Of a stretch of 6,407 nt of DNA, positions 6,332-6,407 are shown one piece after another. Location: assembly GCA_946405475.1 (NCBI GenBank), contig CAMJHI010000142.1, forward strand, positions 1 to 6,407, read 5' to 3'. A program made the translations under genes and the position numbers. The notes under the pieces are model-generated. The model saw nothing but the letters and a program-made list of their open reading frames with translations. It made no database searches and was not told the origin of the DNA. This stretch comes from an uncultured Clostridia bacterium. Its GTDB lineage: Bacteria; Bacillota; Clostridia; Oscillospirales; Acutalibacteraceae. Within the stretch, counting starts at the first letter, position 1, and each line of letters opens with the position of its first letter.

Positions 6332-6360
6332 AAAAAAAATAATCCCCGGACAAGGGGATC
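6332..6360 (-). terminator. Probable intrinsic terminator upstream of spoIIGA
   Basis: On the minus strand ATCCCC and GGGGAT form a six-base-pair stem with the loop TTGTCC (6342-6359), and a run of eight T follows at 6339-6332 after an A/T pair. This would end the transcript of a gene beyond the right edge of the window; that gene cannot be named from the bases left. The stem is short, so strength is uncertain, and the same bases may overlap the spoIIGA promoter. Confidence 0.6.
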
Positions 6361-6361
6361 G

Positions 6362-6368
6362 TTCGACA
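6362..6368 (-). promoter_or_regulatory. Candidate Spo0A box of the spoIIGA-sigE operon
   Basis: The minus strand reads TGTCGAA, a perfect match to the Spo0A-binding consensus TGNCGAA. It lies 91 bases before the spoIIGA start, a reasonable distance for a Spo0A-activated promoter like spoIIG of Bacillus subtilis. A weak -10 candidate, GATTAT at 6344-6339 (four of six), is 17 bases further down. The plus strand carries an imperfect second box, CGGCGAA at 6377-6383. Caution: the same heptamer also occurs inside coding DNA at 4441-4447 and 5186-5192, so a single match has limited weight. Confidence 0.5.
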
Positions 6369-6407
6369 GAAAAACACGGCGAAATCGTGCTTCGCACCGG
6401 GGAACCC
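6369..6407. other. Unassigned right edge
   Basis: These bases have no stop codon in any minus-strand frame but match no family I can recognise, and too few are present to name an upstream gene. A four-base-pair hairpin (GTGC/GCAC at about 6387-6397) is too weak to call. Confidence 0.3.

Noticed and set aside
6271..6333. Longer N-terminus for SpoIIGA from a TTG at 6333
   Set aside because: The added residues contain no family match, the TTG lies in the T-run of the terminator-like hairpin, and ATG 6270 has a well-placed Shine-Dalgarno.
5407..6342. A 311-codon plus-strand open frame
   Set aside because: It mirrors spoIIGA on the other strand; the product is Arg/Gln/Pro-rich with no recognisable motif.

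Overview
The window looks like chromosomal DNA from an endospore-forming, GC-rich member of the Clostridia (low-redox Firmicutes; an Oscillospiraceae-like gut anaerobe is my guess, not shown by the sequence). The basis is the pair spoIIGA-sigE, found only in endospore formers, together with a tmcAL gene of the Firmicutes type and an ntp-type rotary ATPase operon with the same gene order as Enterococcus and clostridia. All recognised genes lie on the minus strand, so the window reads from its right end to its left end.

Right end (about 6407 to 4611), sporulation block. A terminator-like hairpin and a perfect Spo0A-box sequence precede spoIIGA, the membrane aspartic protease that activates pro-sigma-E. 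sigE follows immediately and encodes the inactive precursor of the first mother-cell sigma factor. The spoIIGA reading frame does not stop before sigE but runs 185 bases into it, which is the main structural oddity here. A strong hairpin terminator closes the sigE transcript. sigG, often the next gene in other spore formers, is not there.

Middle (4673 to 3452), tmcAL. A near-consensus sigma-A promoter with an AT-rich upstream stretch lies between sigE and tmcAL, and its predicted start point falls inside the sigE terminator inverted repeat. tmcAL makes N4-acetylcytidine at the wobble base of elongator tRNA-Met.

Left part (3447 to 1), V/A-type ATPase operon. The order ntpF-ntpI-ntpK-ntpE (peripheral stalk, membrane stator, rotor ring, peripheral stalk) matches the first four genes of the ntpFIKECGABD operon, and the window ends inside ntpE. 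The rotor subunit carries the complete set of residues that bind sodium in Enterococcus hirae NtpK, so this is probably a sodium-translocating enzyme. Three start codons are GTG or TTG, decided here by Shine-Dalgarno spacing and family N-termini. I see no mobile element, CRISPR array, RNA gene or plus-strand gene, and nothing that amounts to a wholly new system; the points of interest are the spoIIGA/sigE overlap and the two interlocked terminator/promoter regions.
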